From the NCBI RefSeq assembly GCF_023159225.1, contig NC_063161.1, positions 74,562,267 to 74,626,266 on the forward strand: a stretch of DNA of 64,000 nt. Direction: 5' to 3'. Under the pieces are notes generated by a model that saw nothing but the letters and a program-made list of their open reading frames with translations, did not search any database and was not told the origin of the DNA. Positions 63,398-64,000 of this stretch are shown one piece after another. The DNA is from Perognathus longimembris pacificus. Taxonomy: Eukaryota > Chordata > Mammalia > Rodentia > Heteromyidae. The position numbers and the translations under genes were made by a program. Every line of letters starts with the position of its first letter. Position 1 is the first letter of the stretch.

Positions 63398-63745
63398 TAC
63401 ATAATGTCAAGGTACAAAAGTCTCTTACGCTCTCTGGTGGGGAAGAGGCTAGGGTTGAACTTGGGGAGAACCAGGCTTTCATTACCCAGAATCCCCTCCT
63501 TCCTCTCCAAGCCCAGAGTTACCGCTGAGCCTGGGTGAAGAGAAAAATAATAATCCCCCATAGTGGTACCCAGGCCCCAGGCCTGCCCATGCGCCTTCGT
63601 GTGGCCCCGCCACACATCCGGGTGCCCCAGACTTTGAGGACGGCGAGGCCTGAGGCCTGGCCGGGCTGGCTGAGGCAGCCTCCCCTTGCTAATCGACCGC
63701 AGCTGGAGGACTGTAAACTTCAGGGCAACGCGGCGGCGAGCACTG
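63398..63745. other. Unique non-coding DNA (presumed intron 1)
   Basis: No gene is recognised. Confidence 0.35.
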
Positions 63746-64000
63746 CCACCGTGGCACAGTGATTCAGGAGGCCAAACTTTGCTTCATCAAGCCAGAGAAT
63801 TTCCTCCAAATGAACTTTTCAAGAATTATGCTGCTGTTAGCTTCGCGGGACTGCAGCCAGGCGGGCTCCGATCACTCACTGGAACTTATTTCGTAGTTAA
63901 CCTCCATACAGGACTGCGCGAGCGAGTGCCTGCCTGTCACACACACATTATTTAGAAGGCCTTATTATTATTTTATTGCCGGTCCTTGACAGCTGAGGAA
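63746..64000. other. Candidate conserved non-coding block at window end
   Basis: GCCAAACTTTGCTTCATCAAGCC (63771-63793), GAACTTTTCAAGAATTATGCTGC and CACATTATTTAGAAGGCCTTATTATTATTTTATTGCC (63945-63981) are repeat-free and TTAT-rich. The block is cut by the window edge. Confidence 0.35.

Overview
The window is mammalian nuclear DNA, almost entirely non-coding. No ORF reads as a recognisable protein, no RNA gene is convincing, and there is no operon, CRISPR array or bacterial/viral gene. Dozens of tRNA/ID-like and 7SL/B1-like SINEs with a shared 3' body, plus very abundant CA/GT, CT, GGAA and CATC microsatellites, point to a rodent. From memory, the SINE type (7SL-like head, a linker reading 'ctccaattaaccagcaaaaagc', then an ID-like tRNA body) resembles elements described from Geomyoidea (pocket mice, kangaroo rats, gophers). 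That placement is an inference; the rodent call is stronger than the superfamily call.

The only strong gene signal is a CpG island at about 31.99-33.2 kb on the + strand. It has clustered GC boxes (32101-32139), a CCAAT box (32200), a TATA-like element (32241) and a consensus splice donor ending a predicted 5' untranslated first exon near 32829. A short ATG-plus-donor segment (33080-33101) could be an alternative coding first exon. I do not recognise the gene. It would be transcribed rightward, so 33-64 kb would be its first intron unless an exon was missed, and 1-32 kb its upstream flank.

Around this promoter, AT-richer unique blocks full of homeodomain-type TAAT/ATTA words alternate with GC-rich repeat-bearing DNA: about 0.55-0.8, 3.6-4.2, 6.6-6.9, 10.1-11.0, 12.6-13.4, 16.2-17.3, 18.6-19.1, 24.4-24.8, 29.3-29.6, 32.9-33.1, 44.0-44.1, 48.7-49.2, 55.9-56.1, 57.0-57.3 and 63.75-64.0 kb. 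The arrangement looks like the regulatory landscape of a developmental transcription-factor gene with enhancers upstream and in intron 1. This is judged from composition only; no alignment was possible.

The rest is repeats: about 45 SINE copies or fragments, two L1 pieces (36.5-36.8 and 41.3-41.8 kb, same strand, consecutive parts of the L1 3' region), MIR relics at 11.1 and 11.9-12.1 kb, possible L2 relics, minisatellites (4.6, 8.6, 11.4-11.65, 42.8, 54.2-54.5, 61.2-61.5 kb) and a 750-bp CATC-type array (59.06-59.81 kb). A local duplication of a SINE with its flank lies at 45.6-46.0 and 46.3-46.6 kb. I found no new molecular system. The best leads are the unidentified promoter, the candidate conserved blocks and the modular SINE architecture.
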